A stretch of DNA of 64,000 nt from Branchinecta lynchi (GCA_023053575.1 JAKZAP010000007.1:24205464-24269463), one strand, 5' to 3'. Shown: positions 1 through 56,924, counted from the first letter of the stretch. Made by a program: numbers and translations. The notes: generated from the sequence alone by a model not told the origin.

Positions 1-441
1 AGCACATACCCTAGATGACATATTTGGGCCCGAACCGGATCAGACAACGTTGGTGAGAGGGGGGGGGGGGGTACCGGAATTTTCAAAAAATGCTCAGATT
101 CGAGTGAAAATTGATAGATGGTGTAAAAGAAGATGCTTTAGATGGTCCATTTTTTAGTCCGAACCAGATTCGGCCACGGTAGGGAGAGATAGAGGGAGTA
201 TCGGAAATCGTGTAGCACGTCTAGGGATCAAACAAGTGGATTTATTGGGCTGAAAGTTTGAGCAGTCATGTGCTACAGATAATCGAGAGGACGCCGGAAC
301 TGCTCAGAAGTGAGTGAAACTGAATATCCTATTTCTATTTCCGAACCGCATTTTTGGATGGCGGGTGTATTTTGTCACGTTCTCATCTACTTTCTTGTAC
401 ACCCTACTCGTAACAAGTGCCATATGAGCTCGTAGCTCTTG
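1..441 (+). mobile_element. Family-B element B1, right part (continues left of window)
   Basis: Nearly identical to 4592-5038, starting at AGCACATACCCTAGATGACA and ending CATATGAGCTCGTAGCTCTT then G|TT. It contains the poly-G tract after 59 and GAACCGCATTTTTGGATGGC near 346. The left part lies outside the window. Confidence 0.85.
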
Positions 442-890
442 TTCTAGATACCATGGTATCTGTTACCGCGGCACCTGGATTTGCAGTTAGTCGTTTTTGC
501 AGTTACCGTGGTATCTAATTATATGGTTGCCCCGCAAAAACGACAATTACCGGATTTGCACTTTAAGAAATCATCCAAAAAGAAACATTGATATCCACTG
601 ATACCTAAGGTGACAGGACGTCTTTCTCACCAATTGGACAAAAACTAGACTCTTGTGTTAGTGATGATAAAAGTGAGATTAATTTTCAGATATCACGGTA
701 CCTTGCCAGATACCACGGTGACTGCAAAAACGCCTTTTGACCATCGTATCAGATACCACGCTAACTGCAAAATCGACTTTAGACCGTGGTATCAGATACC
801 ATGGTATCTGCAAAAACGCAGCTATCGTCATTTGCAGTCAGCTTGGATTAATGAATACCAAGTTTGATTATTGTTAACATTTTGATTAAC
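441..890. repeat. GATACCACGG palindromic repeat cluster
   Basis: Multiple inverted and direct copies of GATACCACGGTAACTGCAAA and its reverse complement (for example CAGATACCATGGTATCTG at about 795). Related clusters lie at 34715-34785, 35690-35735 and 41760-42150. The short open frames here are artefacts of the repeat. Confidence 0.6.
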
Positions 891-904
891 CCAAGTGCCG
901 CTGA

Positions 905-1335
905 ATAATAAGTGTATTTAAATGCCCAGGGGCCATATACATAACACAACAATAGTACACATTACAAAAGAGAAAAACTACAATATTTTCCTACGGCTAT
1001 GAAGCCTCACTACTAAGCTTGGTCGTTCTTAGCTTCAGCGCTCCGTCGATAAATTCACACAACTTTTTTATATCCCTTTCCAGAGTGCTATTCAGGATAT
1101 CCGGAAGAAGCAAACCACTCCCCTTAAAATACGATCGCCTCAACTCCGAAAGCTCCTGGCATCGATTGAGAAAGTGGTCCATGTTTTACTCTACCCCTGC
1201 TTTGCAAAGTTGGCAATTATACCTGACATCTGGACCAGTCCTATGTCTATCAAAAACTCTAAATCTACCAAACAGGGGGAGGGAATTAGCTCTAGCCTGG
1301 ATCCACAATTTCAAAATTTGTTGAGGTAGATTCAT
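905..1335 (-). pseudogene. LINE 3' end with zinc-knuckle RT tail, decayed
   Basis: Minus-strand translation gives GRFRVFDRHRTGPDVRYNCQ, a decayed knuckle, then MDHFLNRCQELSELRRSYFK, closely parallel to the tail at 36832-37203 (VFDRNKKSPDGKYACPLCG...HFLSRCQELSDLRREIF). One frame break. The 3'UTR (905-1000) also matches (GGGCCATATACA). Confidence 0.75.
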
Positions 1336-1339
1336 TTTT

Positions 1340-1540
1340 AAATAAAACTCGGGCCCAAACACCTTCTTAATCTCACGGTCTCACGGCTTGCGTTGTTCCA
1401 AATGAAGTACATTATAGTAGAAAAAAAACTCGGATAAGAACAACAACAGTTAACAATCAGTATTTTATTCTCACGGTGGCATGAATGACCGAATATTTTT
1501 CTTCTCGTCCAGTACACTGTGTACAATATTCAATATGAAC
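1340..1540. other. Unassigned stretch
   Basis: AT-rich sequence with no recognisable gene or repeat; an accidental 62-codon minus frame only. Confidence 0.4.
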
Positions 1541-1544
1541 AAGT

Positions 1545-1725
1545 TCGAAACACGCCGGTGATCTTAGGGGAGAGCATGACACGTCACCCAAACACAGCCT
1601 CAACATTGACTCAAATCCTTTGTATACCAATCAACAACGTGTGCTGTAGTGACGTTTTTGGTTCTTTGTGAGGTACACGGTGATTTTTCGGCAAAGAGTT
1701 AGTCATCAAGAGTGTTGCGTCAGTA
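1545..1725 (+). repeat. Dispersed repeat, second copy at 63565-63748
   Basis: Shared blocks include CGAAACACGCCGGTGATC, ACCAATCAACAACGTGTG and AGAGTTAGTCATCAAGAGT. In the other copy a G-rich hAT-like MITE has split the repeat at TCAAGAGT. Confidence 0.7.
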
Positions 1726-1729
1726 CGTT

Positions 1730-3400
1730 GTCAGAACAGTTTTAAAAATAAATACAAATTATATTTATTTTTATTTATTATCTGTGCATTGTTGTCAGTT
1801 CTTGATCTACACTTCCTTTATGAGGGCCACGAATTTGACATGGTCCTCTTTTAGATAGATGGCTCCCATTTTTATAAAAGTAAGCAAGTATAGCAAAATA
1901 ATTCAAAACCTTTTTTTTTTGGCTGCGTAGGAAAGGAATTTTAAGCGTTGTTCAAAGCTGGTAAGCTAGAGTTCTTAGTTAAGTGTTCGTTTTTCTCATA
2001 ACTTCCTCCGTTCCTTTCGGGATAGCAACAAAACGAAGATGGAATTGGTGTAAAGTAGAAATTTGCTTTTTTAGACGTTAGTTAAGATGGATAATTCTGT
2101 TCTCAGTCACTTGCTGTAATAAAAGTTGTGAGTTGCTTTCCAAAACAACTCCAGCCGTTCTGATGAACCGATAGCCTTTGCTAACTTCCTCCTTTTTCTA
2201 CCCCTTTGGTGCAAAATTAGACACTTCATGTCGTGTTGCAGCCAGATATATCGTTAAGATTCTCCGCAGTAAGTTAAAACTCCAGAACCTTCCATCGTAG
2301 CTTCCGAGCGCATCACGGCCTGTTCCATTATTTTTAGTCAATTTTGGTGTTTTTAGTGCCTTGATGAAAAAAAATTTCGTTGTTTGCACTCAGCTTTTTT
2401 ATATCTGGTAGTAGGTTTGACAAACAGATAAAGTAGATCATCTGATGATCTGGGTGGGTACGTACCTCTCCTAGCAGCGTTCCTTATTGGTGCTTGAATA
2501 GTCACTGGTGGTCTCTGTTTTTTCTATAAGGTGTTTTTGGATTCACTGATTACAGTTCCCTGTTCTAACCTGTTTTTACTCACCAGTGTCATGGTTTTGC
2601 CCCACCATATTATGTCGTTGATTATTGGTACTTAGGTAGTCTTTTGTAGTGCCCCGAAGAACACAAAGACTTGGAATGGGTCAAAAACACTGCCGGCTTC
2701 GCGATTTGTCGACTCTACGATGGAGTCAGTCCTCTTCGGATCCATTGTAAGTCCTTATTTTATTTTTAGATGCCCACACATAAAGTTCTTACTTTAAAGT
2801 TCAATGGGCACATCAAACAACCCCAATCCCACTCTGTAACAACCTAGGAACAATGCTTACCCCCTAAATCAGCAGCTTTTTCAACAGTTTCCTCTCTGTG
2901 ATATTTCGAAGCGTAATTTTTTGGGCCAGTACATGCTCAGTTTACTAGCTTGGACAAAGATAAAAGTGATGCTTCTTATATACTTAGTAGATCTTTATTT
3001 TATGCACAAATCAGCTTGTATAATTCAGATTTGAATAGGTTATTTGTTTTTGAATGATTTTTGTAGCTATTTTATTTTTTATAAGCTTATTGCATATTCT
3101 GGTACATTTTATAAAGCAAGCTAATCAAGTTTCACAACATTATTCCACAAAGAAAAACTTTTAATTAAGCATTGCTGGGAGTTTTTGAATTTCCTGCCAC
3201 GATTCCTCAGCTCCTAAGATTTGGATCGCCGAACTGCCAGAGAGGTAAAGACAAGGGATAACAAGAAAACGGCCGATTTTCGTAGTGCCTTCTAAAGGAA
3301 GTCGAAAATGTTTATTTGTGAAGCATTTAACACAAAGTAAAGCACTAGAAATGTCCATTGTACTTTAACTAATGTAGGCCTACCTAGGATAATAAAAAAA
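1730..3400. other. Long stretch without recognised gene or repeat
   Basis: AT-rich, short accidental frames only. It is probably intron of FAM135, because the first exon seen starts in phase 0 mid-protein. I searched by eye for a preceding exon (end of the DUF3657 domain) and found none. Confidence 0.45.
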
Positions 3401-3402
3401 AA

Positions 3403-3600
3403 CAAGAGCTACGAGCTCATATGGCAGTTGATACGAGTAGAAGATGCAAGTAGATGAGAACGTCACAAAATTTCCCCTTCTATCCCCGGGGCTCGGACCT
3501 AGAAAGAGGTTATCTAGTTTCACTCAGAGTCTGAGCATTTCTGGCATCGCCTCGGATGATAAAGAGCAGATGGGTTTTCTACCTTCAAAGTTTAGATGCC
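3403..3600 (-). mobile_element. Family-B element B2, right-end fragment
   Basis: Starts CAAGAGCTACGAGCTCATAT, the reverse complement of the B right end, and continues with sequence matching the last ~190 bp of B1/B3 (GTAGATGAGAACGTCAC, TAGTTTCACTCAGAG). The rest is missing. Confidence 0.7.
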
Positions 3601-3900
3601 TAGTCACTCTTTTTTAGCCACACCGAGCCACGGCGTGTGTGGGATTACCTTAAGTTGCATTTTGCAAGCAATAAGGAAGTTGTATCCAAATGAGTAGCTT
3701 GCAGTTGATGATGGTGGCTATTTCCTGGTTACTTGTTCTGGGACGCACCAGTCCTCCACGGCTGCGCGTGCCAATCCTCGTCGAGCCGCTTTTGAATCCT
3801 TCAGGAGTTTCGCTGGTAATAGTTGATACAGACAGACAGAGGAACAACTCGGTTTCTGCAGAAGTGCTGGCGAATAAGAGAGGAGCTGGAACTTGTTTTC

Positions 3901-5038
3901 ATGGCACTTGCCCTTCGGCCAAGTGCCATATAGCGATTGTAATTTCTGTCCGTCAGTCGGTCTGTCGGTCCCGGTTTTGCTAGTTCTGGCACTTCCAGAT
4001 GAGCTAGGACGATGAAACTTGGCAGGCATATCAGGGAGTGGACCGGATTAAATTAGAAATAGTCACTTCCCCGATCCGACCATCTGAAGGGGAGTGGAGG
4101 GAGGGGGAATCCGGGAAAATTAGGAAAAATGAGATATTTTTAGCTTACGAACGGTTGATCGGATCTTAATGAAACTTGATACATGGAAGGACCTCGTGTC
4201 TCAGGCCCTCCATTTTAAATCCAGACCGGATCCGGTTACATTGGGGGGAGTTGGAGGGGGAAACCGGAAATCTTGCAAAACACAGAGTGGAGAGATCCGT
4301 ATGAAAATTGGTGGAAAGTACAAGCACAAGTCCTAAATACGTGACTGATATAACCGGAAAGGATCTGCTCACTTTGGGGGAGTTGAGGGGGGGGGGGGGA
4401 GAAGTTCCAGTTTCTAGTGATCCCGCGAGTTCGGTGCTTCCTGATGTGCAGGGAACTAAGAGATACGACGTTTATGTTTTCAAGTCCTGTTCGGCCACAG
4501 TAGGGGGAGTTGGATGGAGATTGCCGGAAACTTTGAGGCTCGCATAGGGGTCAAACAAGTGCATCAGTTTAAATGAAACTTGGAACATAGAGAGAGCACA
4601 TACCCTAGATGACATATTCTGGGCCCGAACCGGATCCGACAACGTTGGTGGGAGGGGGGGGGTACCGTAATTTTCAAAAAATGTTCAGATTCGAGTGAAA
4701 CTTGACAGAAGGTATAAAAGAAGATGCTTTAGATGGTCCATTTTTGAGTCCGAACCAGATGCGGCCACGGTAGGGGGAGATAGAGGGAGTACAGGAAATC
4801 GTGTAGCACGTCGAGGGATCAAACAAGTGGATTTATTGGGCTGAAAGTTTGAACAGTCATGTGCATTTGCTACAGATAATCGAGACGATGCCGGAACTGC
4901 CCAGAAGTGAGTGAAACTGAATATCCTATTTCTATTTCCGAACCGCATTTTTGGATGGCGGGTGTATTTTGTGACGTTATCATATACTTTCTTGTACATC
5001 CTGCTCGTAACAAGTGCCATATGAGCTCGTAGCTCTTG
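3901..5038 (+). mobile_element. Family-B element B3 (complete, ~1.14 kb)
   Basis: Left end is a hairpin, ATGGCACTTG...CAAGTGCCAT (3901-3929), followed by a GTCCGTCAGTCGGTC run. The interior has repeated ~130-150-bp units with GATGAAACTTGG, an AATCCGGAA-type motif and G-runs. The right end is CATATGAGCTCGTAGCTCTT followed by G|TTT. It lacks an ORF and TIRs; ends and insertion preference parallel family A. Confidence 0.8.
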
Positions 5039-5043
5039 TTTCT

Positions 5044-5570
5044 TTTTTTCTTTTGAATGAATGAAGGGTTTATTAAAAAAACAGAATCTCCAATGCCCAG
5101 AGGCGAACCTGTAAGGGATTAATTACCCTCAAAACAAAACATAACAACAAATCAAAAATAAAGAAAAAAGAAAAGAAAGAAAGAAAGGAGCTTGACTTAC
5201 CCGGTCTTGGACGCCCCCCCCCCCCAAAAAAAAGGAAAAATTTTCAACCAGAATCATACTAACTATATCCACAAGAGAAAACTAAAAAAAAAAAAAAAAA
5301 AAATGAACGGCTGAGAATAACGCCTTCATTTACAGCAAAACAATGAACCTTTAACAAGCTACGGAAATCCAATAAAGCACTACATGACTTTGACTCAGTC
5401 GATAAGCCTTCTCATACTAAAGGCGCAACTTGTCTAATGCTAAATCTTGCCCTACTAGTTACTGCAACCGGCCTACGGATCAGCTGCGTACTACGAGTTC
5501 CAAGTTCATTAAAATATGACGCACAGGAAAAATACCCGGAACAGCTTCCGGGAGTGGCCCCTAGCGGAAA
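5044..5570 (-). pseudogene. LINE 3' end (RT C-terminus plus 3'UTR), decayed
   Basis: Minus-strand translation FNELGTRSTQLIRRPVAV... RARFSIRQVAPLV* EGLSTESKS...LLDFRSLLKVHCF has the usual LINE tail pattern, with TGA replacing the expected Trp of 'PLVW'. The 3'UTR (5050-5230) matches the reverse complement of 22480-22684 (AGGCGAACCTGTAAGGGATT) and ends in GAATGAATGAA repeats abutting element B3. Confidence 0.8.
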
Positions 5571-5606
5571 TCGTACTTGCTTACATATACATGCCCTGTT
5601 TTTCAG

Positions 5607-50193
<44,587 letters not shown>

Positions 50194-52367
50194 AATGATC
50201 AAATATTATTTAATCTTAATTTATATATTTTTTAAGCATCGCCTCCCTTCAAACATTATTCTGTTTTCTATGTTTTTATTCTGTTTGCTGTGTTTTTGTT
50301 GTCAGTGCACTGTCAGAATTTTAATAAGAGATAACACGCGGTTTCAACAGGTAACATTTAGGATGTTAAAGCCAGGCTTCACCTTCCAGATTCCCAGACG
50401 TCCGGGGCTTCCGCATAGTCAAGCCAACCCTTCCAGATTTCAATGATAATTATGACAGATAAATATGCTGTTCTTCAACATTTCCTAGATGTCCCCTTTA
50501 CATTTCAAATGTCTCTTGCATCCCAGTCACAACTGTCAATCACTTTCCCTTTTCTTCGCCCATTTGCATATTTGTTGTGTCTCTCGAACGGGTTACCTCT
50601 ATGGCACCTTCCAGACATCCGGAATCTGGGGTATCCAATACCCCGGACTACCAGACGTTTTTGGCCTGGCTTCACCTTCCAGATCAGTCTCGACGAAAAC
50701 GGCTGTCTGGAATCCGGAAGTAAAATCTGGAAGGTGAAGCTCACCTTTAGGTTTTATGTTTTTCATACGTTAGGTATCGAAACGTTGTGCAAACAAAAAG
50801 AGCCAAACCACCGCCAAAAAAAATCTGCTTACTGTTGTCGACTATGATATCGGAAAAGTAAGCAGATGTTTTTTCGGCAGTTTTTCGGCTCGTCCTGGCA
50901 ATGCTTGTTATGATGATTTTTAAAGTGCACCTTTCTACCACACACACAATGATAACCATCGCTACTGCTACTGTGAATGCTTAAAACCACAAAAAACACC
51001 GTCAAACAATGAGCAAAGAAATAATCCGGTCTGAATTAAATCTCAGCCTATTATCCCGGACAGCCGTTATGGTACGTACGGAGCCAAGAACCAAAATAGT
51101 AATTCCATCTAATGCTCCAATTGCTTATTACAAAATACAAATAAATTATAAAAATAAGACCAGTTTGGTACTCCTAAAGACATAACAAAAATAATCAGTT
51201 AAGTCTTATAATTCTTTGCTAATCAAACACGGAAAAATTCGTCATCTGGAAAAGAAGACTTTCTGCGTGGGTTTTTTCTCGAGCCAAAGCAGCAACCCGG
51301 CAATCAAGTTCAAATCTAAATAAACTGGTGGCTTCCCATCAGTAAGAGAAGGTAAACAGAATGTTTGGATTAGATCTTTACTGTGTAACATTTGAAAAAC
51401 ACCCAGCATCGTAAGTGTAATCTGTTGAAACCGCGCATCCTTGGGTTTTCTGTTATGAAAGTTCTGACAGCGTGTAGCGCTTTTACATTTCCAGGAATCT
51501 TTCGTTTTTTCGAAGAATCTCTAGTTTCTGGATCTTATCTAAATTCTTTTATTATTATTTTTTGCTTGAGTGTTTCCCAGTAGCGAATTTCCTGTTAAGC
51601 TAAGACCTACAGTGTAGATTTCGACTTTGTTTTAAATGTAGTGTGTTGTTACTAGTCATATACCCCCCCCCCCCCCCCCCTCCCGGGTACCTATTGGGTC
51701 CACTAAACTGACCTGCTTAAGTTTTGATGACAATCATTTTAAATTGTTGCCAAATTGTACGAATAATACGTTACTTTTGTTTTTAAATCGGGTTAAGGGG
51801 GGCTACCAAAATTCCATTGTAATAGTTTATTAAAGAGGCTATGTTGGATATTCTTCTTTATATTGTACCGTAAATTAGAGAAAATCATGGTTGTCTGATA
51901 CCGTACACATATTTAAGTTATAATCAGGAACTTGAACCTCAGTTAATATATCCACACTTGGCTTCAAATTGTTGATCTCATTCGAAACAGTTTGCATTTG
52001 GTTTCACAATCATGTGTATTGACCGTCCATTATTTGTTTGTTATTTGATGTTTTTGTGCCAGAGAATAAAATCTGCGACTTCTTCAGAAAGTGTGTTGAA
52101 ATAGCCTTGTGTGAACCCTCCCCTTCTCGCCGTTGTTGCGTTTCTTTCAGGGATTTTGGTGACAAATTATCCAGCCACGGCAACCCTGTTGGCAAGAACG
52201 AGCGGTTTGTTTATTTATGGATGAATGAAATATTTTGTTGGCCGTCAACAACACAAAGGAGGAAAAAGATGGAGTATGTGAAAAAAAGAAAAACAACGAC
52301 TACAAAAACAAGACAACATCAACCTAGATACAAAATTCAAATTTCTTGACACTAAAAACAGAATTAT
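50194..52367. other. 3' flank of FAM135, no gene recognised
   Basis: Probably includes the FAM135 3'UTR. Small inverted repeats are seen: CTTCACCTTCCAGAT (50675) with ATCTGGAAGGTGAAG (50727), and AATCTGCTTAC with GTAAGCAGAT near 50820-50870. A poly-C tract lies at 51663-51682. Otherwise unassigned. Confidence 0.45.
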
Positions 52368-52830
52368 TTATTTATTTATTTAATAATAAAGCAAAACATA
52401 TCTCTCGTGGGCAGAGCCCAAATACGATGTTTTTGTAGTCATAAACAGAGATAAAATAAATTGTCAACAAATAATTTAAAAGAAAATAAAAATAACAAGG
52501 CAGAAAATGCTAAAGATCATTGTACTGCTTTACGAAGCTAGGCACAAAGCTTCTACTGTAGCGCATAGTGTTACAGTAGATTAGAGTCAGCTTGGGAACC
52601 TTTTCAGCCACTTCTCGGGGGGGACGAGATCTTACAGGAACAAAGGGTGGGGGAAGGAATGAACGGTACATGGGATGCTGGAGAAGGGAGGAGCCAAAGT
52701 TGCGGCTTAGTTTTCCGCGGCGGGAAGAAAGGGATTCAATTTTAAATTCTTTGAGGTAAAAAGAGTATGGTAGGGGGGAACCAGGGGGGAATTCAGGCTG
52801 GATATGCCAAAATCGTTGCCAACCGCGGAA
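52368..52830 (-). pseudogene. LINE 3' end, same family as LINE 1/2
   Basis: Minus frame with EFKIESLSSRRGKLSRNFGS, SLLQHPMYRSFLPPPFVPVR, a segment ending EVAEKVPKLTL, and RYSRSFVPSFVKQYNDL then TAG at 52510-52512. It aligns with LINE 1 'LHSRRLKLSLSFG...PVPKLQPV...YELSFVPSFVKLFN'. The tail is an ATTT-type microsatellite at 52368. Confidence 0.85.
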
Positions 52831-52834
52831 AATA

Positions 52835-53230
52835 TAACCGCAGAGCTCTTGCTAAGCTCTACGCCACTTACTGCGACCACTCGGTCCTTTGACTTTCGGG
52901 ACTCTACCCCCTGCTGAAGAAAAAGGATGTAGCAGCTATTCGAATAGCGTACTTCCGCTACTGTAAATTCCTCCTCTACTTGCCAATTTGGTATGAAAAT
53001 CGAAAAATGATAACTAAATTTTCAGTAACAAATATAACTGTTAAACTTGACGAGCTGCATAGGAATCTGTCGGTCGCCGCGTTTTCTCCGCATCACGGTC
53101 TTGTCCGTTTGTGAAGTGTAATCTGTTTGATGTGTAAAGTTGTATCCTAATTTAAGTTGTGTTTCTTTCTTTTCTTTATGTACTCCACTATTTCTATTTT
53201 ATAGAAGTGGGTAAAAAAAATATTCATTCA
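52835..53230 (+). pseudogene. LINE RT C-terminal fragment (KKDVAAIRIAYFRY type)
   Basis: Frame with KKKDVAAIRIAYFRYCKFLL, YLPIWYENRKMITKFSV and DELHRNLSV, stop near 53115, 3'UTR ending in ATTCATTCATTC. Homologous to 54832-55330 and 53290-53480. Confidence 0.75.
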
Positions 53231-53289
53231 TTCAAAATTAAACAAATCTTATCAAAAACACTTAGTCTAGGGTCTGCGACAGCGTACTT

Positions 53290-53480
53290 CTGAATCAAAC
53301 ACCGGTTGCGGACCAACTGGGAAGTTGAAGAAGAAATCTAGCAAATTTGAAGAACAGCTTTCTTAACTCTTTCTTATCCGTGGCGTTTGGAAGATCCAAG
53401 AATGGAGTCACAAACAGTAAATGAGGCAGAGCCACTGCTTTGGAAAGCTTCGCAAGGAGCTTTTTAGACATATTCACTTG
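53290..53480 (-). pseudogene. LINE RT C-terminal fragment, opposite orientation
   Basis: Minus frame with FLDLPNATDKKELRKLFFKF and ARFLLQLPSWSATGV, the same protein family as the preceding plus-strand fragment; the two are arranged tail to tail. Confidence 0.7.
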
Positions 53481-54365
53481 CGATGGAACAAGTGACGCGT
53501 AGGCTCCACGGAGCTTCTTATCAGTGCGAGCATAATCAGCTTACAGTTGTGGATAGAATCGGGCTAATATTTATTGTCCCAGATATTTATTTATTCATAT
53601 ATTTCCGTCAGAACTGAGGAGGACAAAATATAATGTATAAATCAGAACTATGCCTAGACCATTTGTGCTTTCGTGGCAGGAATGTAAAATGTGAATTTTT
53701 TTTGTCTTTAAATATAGTCCAATGAAACTGAAACTGAAACTGAACTGATCCATTCAATAACATACATATTATACAAAATTTGAAAATACACATTATTTCG
53801 ACAACATTTTTTTTTTGTTTTTATAAAAAGGGCAATCGTGCCACAAAGCAGAATCTACACTATGATCAAGTCATTCAGAATGAATTTAATCTCCACTAGA
53901 TTAACCATAAATCATCACTATACGATCAGTATGCAGATGACTTTTCGTACTTCATAAATCCAGACTGGCGCGTCAGGGGGGCCCGATCTGAGTGGTCTAA
54001 TGAGGCCCTCAATTAAATTGGGTCCGACCGGGGGCGCTGTAGATAACAGCACTTTACACAGCCCGGGTTAGAGGGCAACCTAGTAGGTGCGCCGCAATTG
54101 CTTTAACTTGAAGTATGCGATTCTTAATGAAATACCGCGTCTGGCGTAGCAGAAGTGTGGGGGTAGTAGGAACAGTAGTAACCTAAAAGTAAAAACAGTT
54201 TTTGTTACTGTGACACAGACCTGTGTTAAAGTGTGTCTGAAAAGACATTTTTTTTATGTTTGAATACACTGAATTATTTGGATTCTGCAAAGGGATTTTT
54301 TAATCTTCCACTATCTGCTTTAGTTCGGAATATCTGTGCCCGCCCTCACAACATAACGAAAATTT
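53480..54365. other. Intergenic, mostly unassigned
   Basis: A plus-oriented CTGAAACTGAAACTGAACTG tail near 53725-53748 marks another LINE 3' end. No gene. Confidence 0.4.
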
Positions 54366-54369
54366 ACTA

Positions 54370-54675
54370 TGACGTGGTAAACTTTAATCTCAACTCAAAC
54401 GCGGCTTTTCAGTGGACAGTGAGGTTGGTGAAGTTTGCTTGGTGCCTGAAAACCAAAAAAAATCATAAATCTCTCTCGTAAGCATACACGAAAAAATACA
54501 AGCGCATAGAGGTACCACTAATCACTCGGAAATTCCACTATTTGAAAATCGATTATTCGTGAATAGCGGAACAGCGAAGTAACGCATTTTCAGCGTGTCT
54601 TCAAGCCAATTTTAGTGAATAAGTGATGGGTAACTAGATTGTCCTATCCCAGCCCTATTCGGTTAAAATTTAAGC
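54370..54675 (-). repeat. Dispersed repeat D, copy 4
   Basis: AATACAAGCGCATAGAGGTA, CGATTATTCGTGAATAGCGG and the distal GTCCTATCCCAGCCCT match the other copies. Confidence 0.7.
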
Positions 54676-54831
54676 ACTAATCAGAGCAAAATAACACTAG
54701 GGAGTAGCATCCAGACCTATGCTTTCCTTGATTAGCAAACGGGACATATTCATAAACCCGCCCATTAAGCTTGCGGCTTTTTAAACGAGACAAACTTGCG
54801 TGTTTAGAAATTTCTAGTAAGCTAGGATGTT

Positions 54832-55330
54832 GTGTCCAGTGTCCACACATCGATGAAACAGGGGAGGTTTGAATCTTTGTTTTACTTTGTTCAGAATATG
54901 AAGTTATTGGAACCAGCGGGGGTGCAAGACCGATTGGCTTGGGAAGTTATATACTGCCTTTTGCGCACCACAATTAACTTCCTTACTGGATTACATTCTA
55001 TACGCGGAAAAAAGGACCTTCGACGCATACGCTCGACATACTTCAGATATCTGAGGTTTCTTTTCTACCTACCCCGGCGCACACGGAACTGCTACCTGAT
55101 CCGCCGTTTGTTAATTTTCGACCCATTGTTGACGCTTGAAGCCCTCTCCTCTAATTTGTGTTCTCCGATTGTAAAATTACCTGTCCACGATCCCATCAAC
55201 GTGATTCTAAATTAGTGAACCCTTATGGAAAATATTTGTTGAGTGTTTTGCGATTATTTTATATTTCTTTATCCTTTTTTACTGCACTTACGCCCTGGGA
55301 CAGTGTGTCATATATTCATTCATTCATTGA
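54832..55330 (+). pseudogene. LINE RT C-terminal fragment with 3'UTR
   Basis: 127-codon frame with LTGLHSIRGKKDLRRIRSTY, FRYLRFLFYLPRRTRNCYLI and LTLEALSSNL, then 3'UTR and ATTCATTCATTC tail at 55314. The best preserved of the three fragments of this family; 5'-truncated. Confidence 0.78.
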
Positions 55331-55339
55331 GCTTCAGTA

Positions 55340-56320
55340 GGGACGTTCACTATCGCTAGTGGTGCTAGTGTCGCTTGTAATCGAGTCTGAGTCACTTTTT
55401 TAAAGTCTTGGCGCTACTCCTTAGTGTAATTTTGCTCTGGCACTAATGGTTAACTGACATCAAAAGCCGCCATAACATATTAACCGTTCTCGATGGAACT
55501 AAGCGGAAATGACAAACGCAGTAACGGGGAACGAAGCGTCAATATCAACAGGTTTTCAGATACTATGACCCGTTGTTGAAGTGTCGCTCGCATATCATCT
55601 TAAAGGGATAGCTAGCTGATCAAGAAATAAAAAGAGATCTCGTTTTATTAATTTCTTTCAATATGTAAGCGTAATGCAGGTGATGACGTGGATTTCGCGT
55701 TTGAGTGATATCTCCCATATTCCAGTTCACGGCCGCCAGGCAGTATATTTCTTATTAGACCCCCAGTGATCATCACCGTCACCAGTGTTTGACTTAGAAT
55801 ATATGTTTAATTTTAACCCTTCAGCAGTAAAGAGGTGCGGACCTGGCTGGCGAGTTTAAAGGTGAAAGCCTAGAGCAAAATAATAGCAGAGACACTAGTA
55901 CCCCTAGCTATACAGAACGTCCCTAGTCCCCTACTGAAACTCAATCAGTGGGGTATCAGCGCCGGCTCCAATAGCTTCATATGAATTAACACAGCAAAAA
56001 AAAATATACAGCCTCCCTTGTCTCCACGATGTATGCCGGTCACCAGGCCCGTATCCTGGATTTTTTTTCGGGGGGGGGGGGGGGGGGTTGCCTGCGGATC
56101 GGACAAAAAAGTACCAAAAAGACATAAATCAGAGGGAAAAGCCTATAAAAATTATTATTTTTGTACGTTTGGGGGGGGGTCAACCCCCTAACCCCCCCCC
56201 CCCTGGATATGGCCTTGCCTGCCGCATCTTAGCTTTGCTAGGAATTTCTAAACCCGCAAGTTTGTCTCGCTTTGGTCTTGGCGCTACTCCCAGTTATTTT
56301 GCTCTATGAAAGCCTCTTTT
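55340..56320. repeat. Mosaic of mobile-element ends
   Basis: Segments 55910-56310 match 60700-61105 in inverse (AGGGACGTTC, TGAAACTCAATCA, TCCAATAGCTTCATATGA, AAGGGAGG). GGCGCTACTCC...TTTTGCTCT occurs near 55411 and again near 56280, so an element is probably bounded by these. Composite; boundaries uncertain. Confidence 0.5.
56044..56217. mobile_element. G-rich hAT-like MITE, copy 1
   Basis: CAGGCCCGTATCCTGGA start, a G18-like run, GCGGATCGGACAAAAAAGTA, a second G/C run, TGGATATGGCCTTG end. Target duplication not preserved. Confidence 0.65.
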
Positions 56321-56629
56321 TTTTATCATTAATTGATGGATCTATTTTACTATCTGTGTGGGATGGATGCTGATAAGGAGGTGAGGAAGGACAGACAGAG
56401 ACCAACCAGCTTGGTGCTATGAATAGGTGTTACGCCAGTCTGGATAAGATGGATGAATATCAGTACAGATGAACCAGGCTGATTGTATCTCCCACTGTTC
56501 GAATGGTTTACGTTTCGCTTCCTTCTATCAGCGTTTTTGTTTATTTATTTTACGACCCTTTCCGCTTCTTGTCCCCCCCCCCCGCCCTTGTTAAAAAAAA
56601 ACAACAACTGTGAACCGATGACATGTTCG

Positions 56630-56900
56630 CCTTTCTGGCTTGAGTCTGAAGAAGACCCTTGCCAAGTAGGGCCGAAATATCGCTCGGGTAAAATTAAGCT
56701 GATCTTTCCGTTTAATTAAATATGAATATTCCGTGAGCCCCCGAGCGATAATTCGGCCCTCCTTGGCAAGGGTCCTCGTCGTCAAACTGATCGCAGGTTT
56801 CTTTCCTTCCCCAAAGTTGACCGTGAAGATTGACAGCCTGACGAGGACCCTTGCAAAGAAGGGCTGAAATCACTGAGTTTTCGACTGACGGAATACTTAT
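56630..56900. mobile_element. Foldback element H, copy
   Basis: AGAAGACCCTTGCCAAGTAG, then CCTTGGCAAGGGTCCTCGTC and GACGAGGACCCTTGCAAAGA, showing two nested inverted pairs. Confidence 0.6.
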
Positions 56901-56924
56901 AATAATTAATCTTATCAGTTCAGT

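Noticed and set aside
2650..2760. Possible upstream FAM135 exon ending at a GTAAGT near 2749
   Set aside because: Its translation does not resemble the FAM135 N-terminal domain and no acceptor/phase combination fits the exon at 5607.
3690..4029. Overlapping ~100-codon frames on both strands
   Set aside because: They arise from the family-B left end and its flank; no family features, and the frame breaks in other B copies.
4166..4372. Minus frame resembling frames at 42675-42863 and 43099-43302
   Set aside because: The shared peptide pattern is a translation of the family-B tandem unit, with stops and G-run length changes; not protein conservation.
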